Assembly (NCBI GenBank): GCA_963798805.1
Contig: CAWCVC010000011.1
Span: 186,001-250,000, forward strand
Direction: 5' to 3'
Length of the DNA stretch: 64,000 nucleotides
Source: CAVZCK01 sp963798805
Lineage (GTDB): Bacteria > Pseudomonadota > Alphaproteobacteria > Rhizobiales > Rhodomicrobiaceae
Positions 54,117 through 63,128 of this stretch are shown here, in pieces (the stretch's first letter is position 1; each line of letters starts with the position of its first letter). Position numbers and translations under genes: made by a program. Below the pieces are notes generated by a model that saw nothing but the letters and a program-made list of their open reading frames with translations, ran no database searches and was not told where the DNA came from.

Positions 54117-54454
54117 CGGCAGCCCTTATCCCGCTCGACCCTGACGATCGCGTCGACATTGGCCCGCTCGACACGGTTCAGCGGCACCTCGCCGGAGGTC
54201 TCGAAACGGCAGTTACCGTTGCCGAAGAGTTGCTGATATCGGTACTTTTTGAAGCAATAGCCGCGCTCGGCATACATCGAATTGCGCAGATAATCCAAAT
54301 TCTGGCAGCTCAGCCGGTAAAGATCGCGCGTCGAGAAATAATCGCGGTCCGAGCAACCGACATTTTCATAGCAGCTTGCTCTTGCGGCGCTGGCGCCGAT
54401 GCCTGCGGGGAAAGCCATGGCCAGTCCGAAGACTGCAAAACGAAGTGGTTTCAT
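54113..54454 (-). CDS. YARHG-domain secreted protein
   Basis: 113 residues with a signal peptide (MKPLRFAVFGLAMAFPAGI, cleaved near ARA/SCYE) and the YARHG pattern near the middle: DLYRLSCQNLDYLRNSMYA, then ERGYCFKKYRYQQLFG. Extracellular, function unknown. Its TAG stop is the edge (CTAG) of the neighbouring hairpin, so the last residue or two could have been altered by that insertion. Confidence 0.8.
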   Translation of the reverse strand: MKPLRFAVFGLAMAFPAGIGASAARASCYENVGCSDRDYFSTRDLYRLSCQNLDYLRNSMYAERGYCFKKYRYQQLFGNGNCRFETSGEVPLNRVERANVDAIVRVERDKGCR

Positions 54455-54741
54455 GGGACGGTTCCTCTCAAACGGATTAAGATTATGGATCGAAGAATGA
54501 ATGAAGGCTGACCATCACGGCCGCCATTTGCCGGCTAAACGTGCCTTATCACTGATGATTTGGCCCTCGGTCCGGCCCGCGCCGACCCGCACTTGACCGG
54601 AACACATAATTTCAAAACTGGGTGAAGCATCTACACCGGCGAAAGGCTTTATGCCACGTTGGGAGTATTCTGTTTCAGGGACCTCATCGACTCGGTGGAA
54701 TGCCGCGCTCGGCCCGGAACGCAGCGGAAAGGTTGCATCGC

Positions 54742-55689
54742 ATGCTCATCGCCAAACCACGCCAGATCGCGCCATCGGAGATCACGCCGCGCGACGTCTA
54801 TCTGCGCCGCCGCGAATTCCTCGCCGGAGCCGCCGCGCTGGGGCTCGCCGGATCGCTGCCCTTCCCGGCCCTTGCCGAGAAGCTGACCGTCGTTAAGAGC
54901 CAGTTCTCGACGGTCGACACGCCGACCTCGCTTAAGGACGTCACGCATTACAACAATTTCTATGAATTCGGCACCGGCAAGGAAGATCCGGCCGCCAATG
55001 CGCATACACTGACCACCAGTCCCTGGACGGTGAAGATCGACGGGCTCGTCTCCAAGCCGATGGAGCTTTCGCTCGAAGATATCGTCAAGCCGGTCACGCT
55101 GGAGGAGCGCATCTATCGGATGCGCTGCGTCGAGGGCTGGTCAATGGTCATCCCATGGGACGGCTTCCCGCTCTCCACGCTTCTAAAGCGCGTCGAGCCG
55201 CTCGGCAGCGCCAAATATGTCGCCTTTCAGACGCTGGTGCGGCCAAAGGAAATGCCGGGCCAGAGCGGACTGTTTCAGGTGCTGGACTGGCCCTATGTCG
55301 AAGGGCTGCGGCTCGATGAGGCGATGCATCCGCTGACCATTCTCGCCACCGGCATTTACGGCGAAACCATTCCCAACCAGAACGGTGCGCCGATCCGGCT
55401 GGTGGTGCCGTGGAAATACGGCTTCAAGGGCATCAAGTCGATCGTGCGCATCAGCCTCGTCGAGCAGCAGCCGCCGACCACCTGGAACATTCAGGCGCCG
55501 AATGAATACGGCTTCTACTCCAACGTCAATCCGGAGGTCGATCATCCGCGCTGGAGCCAGGCGACGGAGCGGCGCATCGGTGAAGGCAGCGGGCTGTTCG
55601 CCAAGCGGCGGCCGACGCTGATGTTCAACGGCTATGGCGATCAGGTCGCGAGCCTCTATGCGGGCATGGATCTGAGGAAGAATTTCTAG
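54742..55689 (+). CDS. msrP: periplasmic protein-methionine-sulfoxide reductase, molybdenum subunit
   Basis: 315 residues from ATG 54742. Tat motif LRRREFLAGAAALGLAG, then the Mo-cofactor domain with the molybdenum-ligating Cys129 in YRMRCVEGWSMVIPWDGFPL. It repairs oxidised Met in the periplasm using electrons from MsrQ. MsrQ follows at once (TAG-G-ATG). Confidence 0.95.
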   Translation: MLIAKPRQIAPSEITPRDVYLRRREFLAGAAALGLAGSLPFPALAEKLTVVKSQFSTVDTPTSLKDVTHYNNFYEFGTGKEDPAANAHTLTTSPWTVKIDGLVSKPMELSLEDIVKPVTLEERIYRMRCVEGWSMVIPWDGFPLSTLLKRVEPLGSAKYVAFQTLVRPKEMPGQSGLFQVLDWPYVEGLRLDEAMHPLTILATGIYGETIPNQNGAPIRLVVPWKYGFKGIKSIVRISLVEQQPPTTWNIQAPNEYGFYSNVNPEVDHPRWSQATERRIGEGSGLFAKRRPTLMFNGYGDQVASLYAGMDLRKNF

Positions 55690-55690
55690 G

Positions 55691-56341
55691 ATGGACGCCG
55701 TCCGCCAAGATGCAAGGATCGCGCGCCCGGCCTGGCGATGGCGCGATTTCATCCGCCCCGCACTCTATTGGGGCGGCATGGTCCCGGCCGTCTGGGGCTT
55801 CTATCTCGGCTTCGCGAACCAGCTCGGCCCCGACCCGATCAAGGCGCTCGAACACCTTCTCGGCCTATGGGCGCTGCGCTTTCTGATCGCCGGCCTCGCC
55901 ATCACGCCGATCCGGCGGCTCGGCGGTCCCAACCTCCTGCGCTACCGGCGCGCCCTCGGGCTCCTGGCCTTCTTCTATGTCTGCATGCATTTCGCGGTCT
56001 ATATCGGCTTCGATCAGGGTTTCGACCTCGCTGCGATTGGCAAGGACATCCTCAAGCGGCCCTATATCACCATAGGCATGGTCGCCTTCGTCATCTTGAT
56101 GCCGCTTGCCGCGACCTCGAACAACGCCATGGTGAAGCGGCTCGGCGCGGCTGCATGGCAAAGGCTGCATCGCTGGGTCTATGCGGCTGCGGCGCTCGGC
56201 GCGCTGCATTTCCTCTTGGTGGTGAAATCGTGGCCGCTCGAGCCGATGGTCTATTGCGCGATCGTTGCGGGACTGCTGCTGTTCAGGCTGACGCCGATTG
56301 GACGTAACCGGCGTCGAAGAGCGGCTGCCGCGACGCGCTAA
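55691..56341 (+). CDS. msrQ: protein-methionine-sulfoxide reductase haem-binding membrane subunit
   Basis: 216 residues, six membrane segments, with the His residues of the haem b ligands (FFYVCMHFAVYIGF, RLHRWVYAAAALGALHFLLV). Passes electrons from the membrane to MsrP. Starts one base after the msrP stop and overlaps the parE end by 4 bases on the other strand. Confidence 0.95.
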   Translation: MDAVRQDARIARPAWRWRDFIRPALYWGGMVPAVWGFYLGFANQLGPDPIKALEHLLGLWALRFLIAGLAITPIRRLGGPNLLRYRRALGLLAFFYVCMHFAVYIGFDQGFDLAAIGKDILKRPYITIGMVAFVILMPLAATSNNAMVKRLGAAAWQRLHRWVYAAAALGALHFLLVVKSWPLEPMVYCAIVAGLLLFRLTPIGRNRRRRAAAATR

Positions 56342-58338
56342 ATATCCAGATCATGCGCATAGGGGGCACGCTCCTGAATGAAGCGGAAGCGGCCCTCGGG
56401 CTTATTGCCCATGAGCTGCTCGACGATGTCGTCAGTGGAGCCGCCGGCTTCGGCGATTTCCACCTTGAGCAGCGTGCGCTTCTTCGGATGCATGGTGGTT
56501 TCCTTGAGCTGCGCCGGCATCATCTCCCCGAGACCTTTAAAGCGCGAGACCTCGACCTTGCCTCGCCCATTGAACACAGTCCGCATCAGCTCGTCCTTAT
56601 GCGCGTCGTTGCGGGCATAGGCACTCTTGCCGCCCTGGCTCAGCTTGTAGAGCGGCGGCACCGCCAGATAGAGGTGGCCCTGCTCGATCAGATCGCGCAT
56701 CTGGGTGTAAAAGAAGGTGATCAGCAGCGAGGCGATATGCATGCCGTCGACATCGGCATCGGTCATAATGATGACCTTCTCGTAGCGCAGATCGCTCTCG
56801 CGATAGCTCTTTCCTGTTCCGCAGCCGAGCGCCAGCACCAGATCGGAAATCAGCTGGTTCTGCGACAGCTTCAGCGATGAGGCGCTGGCAACGTTGAGGA
56901 TCTTGCCGCGCAGAGGCAGGATCGCCTGGATCGCGCGGTCGCGCGCCTGTTTGGCGGAGCCGCCGGCCGAATCGCCCTCGACGATGAAGATCTCGGTGCC
57001 GTCCGCCGCGTCGAGCGAGCAGTCGGCCAGCTTGCCCGGCAGGCGCAGTTTGCGCGTCGCGGTCTTGCGGCTGATCTCCTTCTCGCGCTTGCGCCGCAGC
57101 CGTTCCTCGGCGCGGTCGATCACCCAGTCGAGCAGCCGCGTCGCCTGGACGGGACTGGCCGTCAGCCAGTGATCGAAGGCGTCGCGCAAGGCCGTTTCGA
57201 CGATGCGCGTCGCCTCCGCTGAGGACAGCCTGTCCTTTGTCTGCCCCTGGAATTCCGGCTCGCGGATGAACACGGACAGCATCGCCGCCGAGGAGTTCAG
57301 CACGTCGTCGGCGGTGATCTGCGCCGCCTTCTTATTGTTGACCAGCTCGCCATAGCCCTTGAGGCCGCGCGTCAGGGCCGCGCGCAGGCCGGTCTCATGC
57401 GTGCCGCCTTCGCCGGTCGGCACGGTGTTGCAATAGGAGTTGATGAAGCCATCATCGTCTGCGAGCCAGGCGATCGCCCATTCGACCGTGCCGTGGCCGC
57501 CGTCGCGCTCGATCTTGCCGGTGAAGGCATCCTTCGTCACGGTCTCGGAGCCGTTGATGCGCGAGGCGAGGAAATCCTTCAGCCCGCCGGGGAAATGGAA
57601 GACCGCCTTTTCCGGCGTGTCGTCGCCCGGCTTGATCAGCTCCGGCGCGCAGGACCAGCGGATTTCGACGCCGCCGAACAGATAGGCTTTCGCCCGCGCC
57701 ATGCGGAAGATGCGGTTCGGCTTGAACGCGACGCCTTCGCCGAAGATCTGCGCGTCGGGCCGGAAGCGGGTGCGCGTGCCGCGGCGATTCTTCACCGTGC
57801 CGAGGTCTTCCAGCTTGCTCGCCGTGTGCCCGCGCGAGAATCGCTGCCTGTAAAGCCGCTGGCCGCGCGCGACCTCCACCTCCACCACCTCCGACAGCGC
57901 ATTGACGACCGACACGCCGACGCCGTGCAGGCCGCCAGAGGTCGAATAGACATTGGAGTTGAATTTGCCGCCCGCATGCAGCGTCGTCATGATCACTTCG
58001 AGGGCGGATTTGTTCTTGAACTTCGGATGCGGGTCGACCGGGATGCCGCGGCCATTGTCGGTCACGGTGATGAAGCCGTCCGCCTCGAAGGCGACGTCGA
58101 TCCAGGAGGCGTGGCCTGCAACGGCCTCGTCCATGGAATTGTCGATCACCTCGGCAAAGAGATGATGCAGCGCCTTTTCGTCCGTGCCGCCAATATACAT
58201 GCCCGGCCGCCGCCGCACCGGCTCCAGCCCCTCCAGCACCTCGATATTGGCGGCGGTATAGGCGGCCTCGGCCGCGCTCGCCTGCTTCGAGGAGGCGCTG
58301 TCGGTGAGCTTGGCGAACATGTCACGGATATGTGCCAT
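56338..58338 (-). CDS. parE: DNA topoisomerase IV subunit B
   Basis: 666 residues. GHKL ATPase part (EVIDNSMDEAVAGHASWIDV, VTDNGRGIPVD, TLHAGGKFNSNVYSTSGGLH, with GVGVSVVNALS next) and the TOPRIM part (IFIVEGDSAGGSAKQARDR; IMTDADVDGMHIASLL). Length and spacing fit ParE rather than GyrB. ATG 58338 has ATATGGC context; a second Met lies at 58320. Confidence 0.95.
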   Translation of the reverse strand: MAHIRDMFAKLTDSASSKQASAAEAAYTAANIEVLEGLEPVRRRPGMYIGGTDEKALHHLFAEVIDNSMDEAVAGHASWIDVAFEADGFITVTDNGRGIPVDPHPKFKNKSALEVIMTTLHAGGKFNSNVYSTSGGLHGVGVSVVNALSEVVEVEVARGQRLYRQRFSRGHTASKLEDLGTVKNRRGTRTRFRPDAQIFGEGVAFKPNRIFRMARAKAYLFGGVEIRWSCAPELIKPGDDTPEKAVFHFPGGLKDFLASRINGSETVTKDAFTGKIERDGGHGTVEWAIAWLADDDGFINSYCNTVPTGEGGTHETGLRAALTRGLKGYGELVNNKKAAQITADDVLNSSAAMLSVFIREPEFQGQTKDRLSSAEATRIVETALRDAFDHWLTASPVQATRLLDWVIDRAEERLRRKREKEISRKTATRKLRLPGKLADCSLDAADGTEIFIVEGDSAGGSAKQARDRAIQAILPLRGKILNVASASSLKLSQNQLISDLVLALGCGTGKSYRESDLRYEKVIIMTDADVDGMHIASLLITFFYTQMRDLIEQGHLYLAVPPLYKLSQGGKSAYARNDAHKDELMRTVFNGRGKVEVSRFKGLGEMMPAQLKETTMHPKKRTLLKVEIAEAGGSTDDIVEQLMGNKPEGRFRFIQERAPYAHDLDI

Positions 58339-58494
58339 ATAGAACCCTCATCAGCCTTGGCTGAACATGAAATAGGAAGCGGCGCGCAGAAAATACACTG
58401 AGTCGCGGCCGGTTAAGGTGATCGCACGGCGACACAAAGGCAAGTTGCCGAAAGCGCACATGTGGACGAGCGCCATTGCCGGCCAGCGAGCCGA

Positions 58495-59487
58495 TCAGCG
58501 GAACACATTTCCCGCAACCGTGAGATTGAGATAGGATTCCGCGCTCTCCCGCGCCAGATCCGGGCCGACCAGCTTATCGCCGTGGAAAGCGCGGATCGCG
58601 GCGCTTCCCGCCCGCACGATCAGGTTGAGCGAGACCAGCATGGTCTCCTCGCCGGCCGCCACGCCGATGGCGATGGCGCAGTCGGTCATGGTGTTGCCGG
58701 TGGCCGAGATGGCGCCATTATCGCTCATGCCGCCGAGACGCAGGCCGAATTTCGAGGAACCCGTGACGAAATTGCCGCTCACCGTGCCGCTGCCGCGCAC
58801 CGCGATGCCGGTTGCGCAGCCGGCAAGGTGATTGGCCGAAACCGTGCAGCCCCCCGGCGCGCCTTCGGCCGTGGCGATGTCGATGCCGGTCTCGCAGCCG
58901 CTCAGCACGCATTGGCTGACCGCGACGACGCGTCCGTTCGGAATTTGAAATCCAGGTCCGTAGCTCTGCCGGACGGCGACCGAGGAAATCGTGCCCTGCA
59001 CTTCGTCCGCCGCGATACCGGCGCCCGCGCATCGCTCGATGACGCATTGGCTGACCGTGAGATCGCCACGGCGGACCGCAATCAGTGGCAGGGCGTGGCC
59101 CGCAGCCGGACGCTCGGCGCCGCCGTCGAAGCCAAGGCCGGTGAGCGACAGCGAGATGTTTTCCGACGCCTCGAAGATCGCCTTGCCGGGGCTCCCGGAA
59201 AGTTGCGTCAGCCCCGGCACGCCCATGATGGCGCACCGCGCCGGAAGGCTGAGCGGACCGGTGAGATATCTGCCGCCCGGAATGTGCACCGCTTCGCCAG
59301 CCGTGGTGATCTCGTCGATGGCTTTCTGCAGCGCCTTGGTTTGGTCGGCCGTGCTTCTCGGATCGACGCCGAATTCGGCGACGCTGTGGGCCGCCATTGG
59401 CGCTGCGGCTGCCTGCCCGGCCTGCAACAGCCCACCGCCAGCGACCGCGCCACACGCGACCAGGAAACCGCGCCGGCCGATGATCAT
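58495..59487 (-). CDS. TIGR03808-type Tat-exported right-handed repeat protein
   Basis: 330 residues from ATG 59487 (GAGGTGAGGCC site). Tat signal IIGRRGFLVACGAVAGGG, then beta-helix-like repeats such as KAIFEASENISLSLTGLGFD, ISSVAVRQSYGPGFQIPNGR, and VSANHLAGCATGIAVRGSGT. The family is usually longer (450 or so residues), so this may be a short variant. Likely periplasmic, role unknown. Confidence 0.8.
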   Translation of the reverse strand: MIIGRRGFLVACGAVAGGGLLQAGQAAAAPMAAHSVAEFGVDPRSTADQTKALQKAIDEITTAGEAVHIPGGRYLTGPLSLPARCAIMGVPGLTQLSGSPGKAIFEASENISLSLTGLGFDGGAERPAAGHALPLIAVRRGDLTVSQCVIERCAGAGIAADEVQGTISSVAVRQSYGPGFQIPNGRVVAVSQCVLSGCETGIDIATAEGAPGGCTVSANHLAGCATGIAVRGSGTVSGNFVTGSSKFGLRLGGMSDNGAISATGNTMTDCAIAIGVAAGEETMLVSLNLIVRAGSAAIRAFHGDKLVGPDLARESAESYLNLTVAGNVFR

Positions 59488-59517
59488 GGCCTCACCTCTT
59501 CTCAAACCTCGGCGGTC

Positions 59518-60279
59518 TTAGCCGATTTGAGAGCGGGTTTCCAGACCGCGCCGCTTCGCCCGGCCCGCAAACACAGCCATCGTGTCCAAGATCATTGCGG
59601 CGCCGCGTTCGAGCGCGGGCCATCCCAGCACCGCGCCGCCCATCGGGGTGGTGTCGAAAACGGGCGGCAGGGCCGGGATGTGGATAAAGCCGGCGAGCGG
59701 CGGCGGATCGAGCCTTTGTGACCGAAACAGCGTGTGGTAGAGGACGGCGTTGCAGAGATAGCGCCCGGCGTCGTGCGAGAGCGAAGCGCGGATACCGGCG
59801 CTCCTGAGCCTGCGGACCAGAAGCGCGCCGGGAAGCGCCGCCGTGAGCATCGGCGGTGCGCCGCGCCGAATGTGATAGCCGGGCGGCAGTCGGCCAGCGC
59901 AATCCTGGGCAGGGCTTGCCGCATTGAAGGCACGCGTCTCGATCTCGAAGCCCCTAGCGCGGCGGGAGACACCGAAATGCAGGATCACATCGGGGCAAAT
60001 CTCCTCGATCAGCGCCGCAACCCGGCGCGGCGCGGCCCGCCAATCCGTCGGCAGCAGCGCCGTGAACAGGCGCACACGCGGCTCGCTGGGCAGCGCCCCC
60101 TCGCCGAGGCTTCCCACAAGCGCGCCGGATGCGTTAAACGGCACCTCGGGAAACGGCCCGAAGCCGGTAACCAGCATCCGCACGCCCCGCGAAGCGCCGC
60201 GCGCCGCCAGCCTGCGCCCAGGCCGGCTGGGCAAAAGCTTGCCGTTAATCATGTTGTTCATGGGCCATTCTAAATGCAT
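59518..60279 (-). CDS. pyroglutamyl-peptidase I-like protein (C15)
   Basis: 253 residues if started at ATG 60279. The conserved part begins MLVTGFGPFPEVPFNASG (Met 60174), so the first ~35 residues may be extra. Catalytic Cys in DAGRYLCNAVLYH and His in GFIHIPALPPVF match the pyrrolidone-carboxylate peptidase pattern. Would remove N-terminal pyroglutamate in the cytosol. A TATAAT box lies only 9 bases before 60279, so a start at 60261 or GTG 60183 is more likely. Confidence 0.7.
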   Translation of the reverse strand: MHLEWPMNNMINGKLLPSRPGRRLAARGASRGVRMLVTGFGPFPEVPFNASGALVGSLGEGALPSEPRVRLFTALLPTDWRAAPRRVAALIEEICPDVILHFGVSRRARGFEIETRAFNAASPAQDCAGRLPPGYHIRRGAPPMLTAALPGALLVRRLRSAGIRASLSHDAGRYLCNAVLYHTLFRSQRLDPPPLAGFIHIPALPPVFDTTPMGGAVLGWPALERGAAMILDTMAVFAGRAKRRGLETRSQIG

Positions 60280-60287
60280 TTTGTCCG

Positions 60288-60317
60288 ATTATAGAGTGGG
60301 ATAAGGCCGTTCTCCAA
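60288..60317 (-). promoter_or_regulatory. sigma-70-type promoter for the pyroglutamyl-peptidase-like gene
   Basis: On the minus strand TTGGAG (60317-60312) and TATAAT (60293-60288) are 18 bases apart. The transcript would begin about 60281, just before ATG 60279. The divergent muiA gene starts at 60346. Confidence 0.45.
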
Positions 60318-60345
60318 CGGCACAAGGCATCGCAAGGGGTGCAAA

Positions 60346-62032
60346 ATGAGACGCTGGACCGGAGTTTGCGCGCTGGCTTTGTGCCTGTCGGGCCCGTTCG
60401 CCGCGCTTGCCGCCGACATCGCCGTCTCCTCTCATGTCGACGCGGTGACGGTTTTCCCGAACGGCGCCGAGGTCAGCCGCCTGGCCGGCGTCGAGATCGA
60501 TGCGGGCTCGCACGTCCTCACCATTTCCGATCTGCCGGCCGGGCTCGAGGAGAATTCCGTCCGCGTCGACGGTGAAGCAACGGCGGGCTTCGAGATCAGT
60601 TCGATCGATAGCCGCCGGGTTCTGGTGAAGAAAGAGGGACAGAATTCCGGGCTCGACGACGGCGAGCGCAAGCGTCTGGCGGGCGAGGTCCAGACGCTGA
60701 CGGACGAGCGCGCCTCGCTCGACGGCGCCATCGCCGCCGCCGAAGGGCAAAGGGCGCTGGCTGAGAATCTGAGCCGCCTGCCCCTGGCAGGCTCGCCGAA
60801 GACCAGCGAGACCGCCGCCCCGCCCCCCGACTGGAACGGGCTGTTCGACCTGATCGGCACGCGGATCCAGGCTGCGGCCAAGGCCATTCAGGACGCCCAC
60901 ATCAAGCAGCGCGGCCTCGACGAGCGCATCGCCGCGCTCAAGGAGCAGCTTCGCCGCAAGCCACCCGAGCAGCTGGAGCGCACGCAGCTTCGCCTCTATG
61001 TCGACGCGCCCGCGCCCACGAAAGGCACACTGCGCATCCGCTATCAGGTGCCGCAGGCGTCCTGGGAGCCGATCTATGATGCGCGGCTTTCGACCGGCGG
61101 AGGGCCGGACAAGCCCGCCACGCTCAGCCTCGCCCGGCGCGCCAGCATCTCGCAAAGCTCCGGCGAGGATTGGGACGGCGCGCTCATGACGCTGTCGACA
61201 GCGCGGCCGGATGGCGCGACCTCCGCGCCGGACCTCGCCGCGATCAAGGTCGTCTTCAAGCCAGAGCTGCGTCCCATGGCCGGCGCCAAAGACGCCCTGG
61301 CCCGCCGCATGGATGCGCCGGCCGCGTCACCGGCCGAGGAAAAACCGCTCGATGGGAAGCCGGTCGCGGTGAAGGAGATCGGCACGGAAATCGAGAATTC
61401 CACCTATCAGACCGACTTCGTGCTGCCGCAGCGCGTGACCGTCAAGACCGGCGTCGGGCAGAAAAAGCTGCTGATCGCGGCGGATGAATTGAAGCCGTCG
61501 CTGCTGGTTATGGCCGTGCCGAAGGCGGATGCCAACGCCTATCTGCACGCCAAATTCACGCACGAGGCGGTGGCGCCGCTGCTGCCGGGGGCGGTTTCGC
61601 TCTATCGCGACGGCGTTTTCGTCGGCCAGGGCTGGATGCCGCTGACCATGCGCGGCGAGGAGCAGGAGCTCGGCTTCGGGCCGGACGAACTCGGTCAAGA
61701 TCGCGCGAGTCGAGCTGAAGCGGGCGAAGGGCGAGTCCGGCCTCATCAACAGCATGGCCACCGACGAGCAGCATTTCAGGATCACCGTAAAGAACCTGCA
61801 CAACTGGACGGTGCCGGTCACCGTCATCGACCAGGTGCCGGTTTCGGAGGACCAGCAGATCACCGTCGACCTCTTGCCGATGACCACCGAGCCGAGCGAG
61901 CGCAATTACGACGACAAGCTCGGCCTGTTCGCCTGGAGCTTCGATCTCCCCGCCCAGGGCGAGAAGGAGATTGCGCTCTCCTATGAGATGAAATGGCCGG
62001 CCAAGCGCGATGTCATTGTGACGGAATTCTGA
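60346..62032 (+). pseudogene. muiA: mucoidy inhibitor MuiA / DUF4139 protein, frameshifted
   Basis: Signal peptide (WTGVCALALCLSGPFAALAA) and a periplasmic beta-rich body (VDAVTVFPNGAEVSRLAGV; a coiled-coil stretch near 115-215; RIRYQVPQASWEPIYDARL; EIENSTYQTDFVLPQRVTV). At 61690 one extra base shifts the frame; the true frame continues SVKIARVELKRAKGESGLIN, HNWTVPVTVIDQVPVSED and ends KRDVIVTEF at 62032. Total length about 562 residues, the family norm. Either a true mutation or a sequencing error. Confidence 0.8.
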
Positions 62033-62969
62033 GCGAGGATCGCCGCGAGGCGAGCCAGACGCCGGTCAGGATCAGCGCAAAACCGGCGAGGTGATAGAGA
62101 TAGAGATGCTCGCCAAGGAAGAGGATGGCGAGCACCGCGCCGAACAGCGGAATCAGATGCATGAACACGCCCGCGCGGCTGCCGCCGATCAGCTCGACGC
62201 CGCGGATATAGCAGATCTGGGCGACGACGCTCGGCATCGTCGAGACATAGGCGATGCCGACCATCGCACCGAGCGTCGGCTGGATGTACTTCCCCGCCAG
62301 CATCTCGCCGATGAACAGCGGAATGTTGAGCAGCGCGGCCACGCCGAAGGTCACAGCGGCGAAGCTCAGCCAATGAATGCGCGGCGTCTCCCGCAATAGC
62401 GCCGTATAGACCGCCCACACGGTCATCGCCACCAGCACCCAGAGATCGCCTTCGTTGAGCTGAAAGCTCGTTAGCAAGGCCGGATCGCCCTTGGTCAGCA
62501 CCGCGATGACGCCGAGGAAGGAAATCCCGATCCCCACCGCCTGCATCCGGCTCAAGGTGTCGCGATAGATGATGAACACCGCGATCGGGATCAGGATCGG
62601 CACGGCTGAGTTGATCACCAGCGCATTGATTGCCGGCGTTTTGCTGACGCCGATATAATAGAGGCTGTTGAAGCTGCCGGGGCCTAGCGCGCCGAGCATG
62701 ACAAGGATCGGCCAGCGGGCGCGGATGGTGCGCCAGTCGCGCCTCAGATACGGCCAGGCGAAGGGCAGGATGATCAGCGTGGCGAAGGTCCAGCGCAGCC
62801 AAGCCAGCGTCAGAGGCGGCACCTCACCCGAAATTCCGCGCGCGATAACGGAATTGCCGGCCCAGAACAGCATCGTCATGACCAGGAGCAGATAGGCATT
62901 GCCGAAGCCACGCACGGCGAGACTCTGCTTATTTTCTATGCCGATGCCCTTTTGCATGGCAGGAGCCAT
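62013..62969 (-). CDS. EamA/DMT-family transporter
   Basis: 318 residues with two EamA repeats and ten membrane segments (LLVMTMLFWAGNSVIARGIS, PLTLAWLRWTFATLIILPFA, VMLGALGPGSFNSLYYIGV, YHLAGFALILTGVWLASR). An inner-membrane exporter of unknown substrate. Its stop is inside the muiA end (20-base convergent overlap). Confidence 0.92.
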   Translation of the reverse strand: MAPAMQKGIGIENKQSLAVRGFGNAYLLLVMTMLFWAGNSVIARGISGEVPPLTLAWLRWTFATLIILPFAWPYLRRDWRTIRARWPILVMLGALGPGSFNSLYYIGVSKTPAINALVINSAVPILIPIAVFIIYRDTLSRMQAVGIGISFLGVIAVLTKGDPALLTSFQLNEGDLWVLVAMTVWAVYTALLRETPRIHWLSFAAVTFGVAALLNIPLFIGEMLAGKYIQPTLGAMVGIAYVSTMPSVVAQICYIRGVELIGGSRAGVFMHLIPLFGAVLAILFLGEHLYLYHLAGFALILTGVWLASRRSSLRIPSQ

Positions 62970-63128
62970 ACGCGAGCGGACCTCGCGCGTAAAGCGCTGT
63001 CGCGGTAAGGCTGCTATGCGGGGCGTGTCGCCTGCGGTGCCAAGGCCGCTCGCGGATTGATCGGCGTCACGTTATAGATTTAGCTGCAAGAGCCGAGTCG
63101 GCTACCGGATTTTGAATGAGGAACGCTT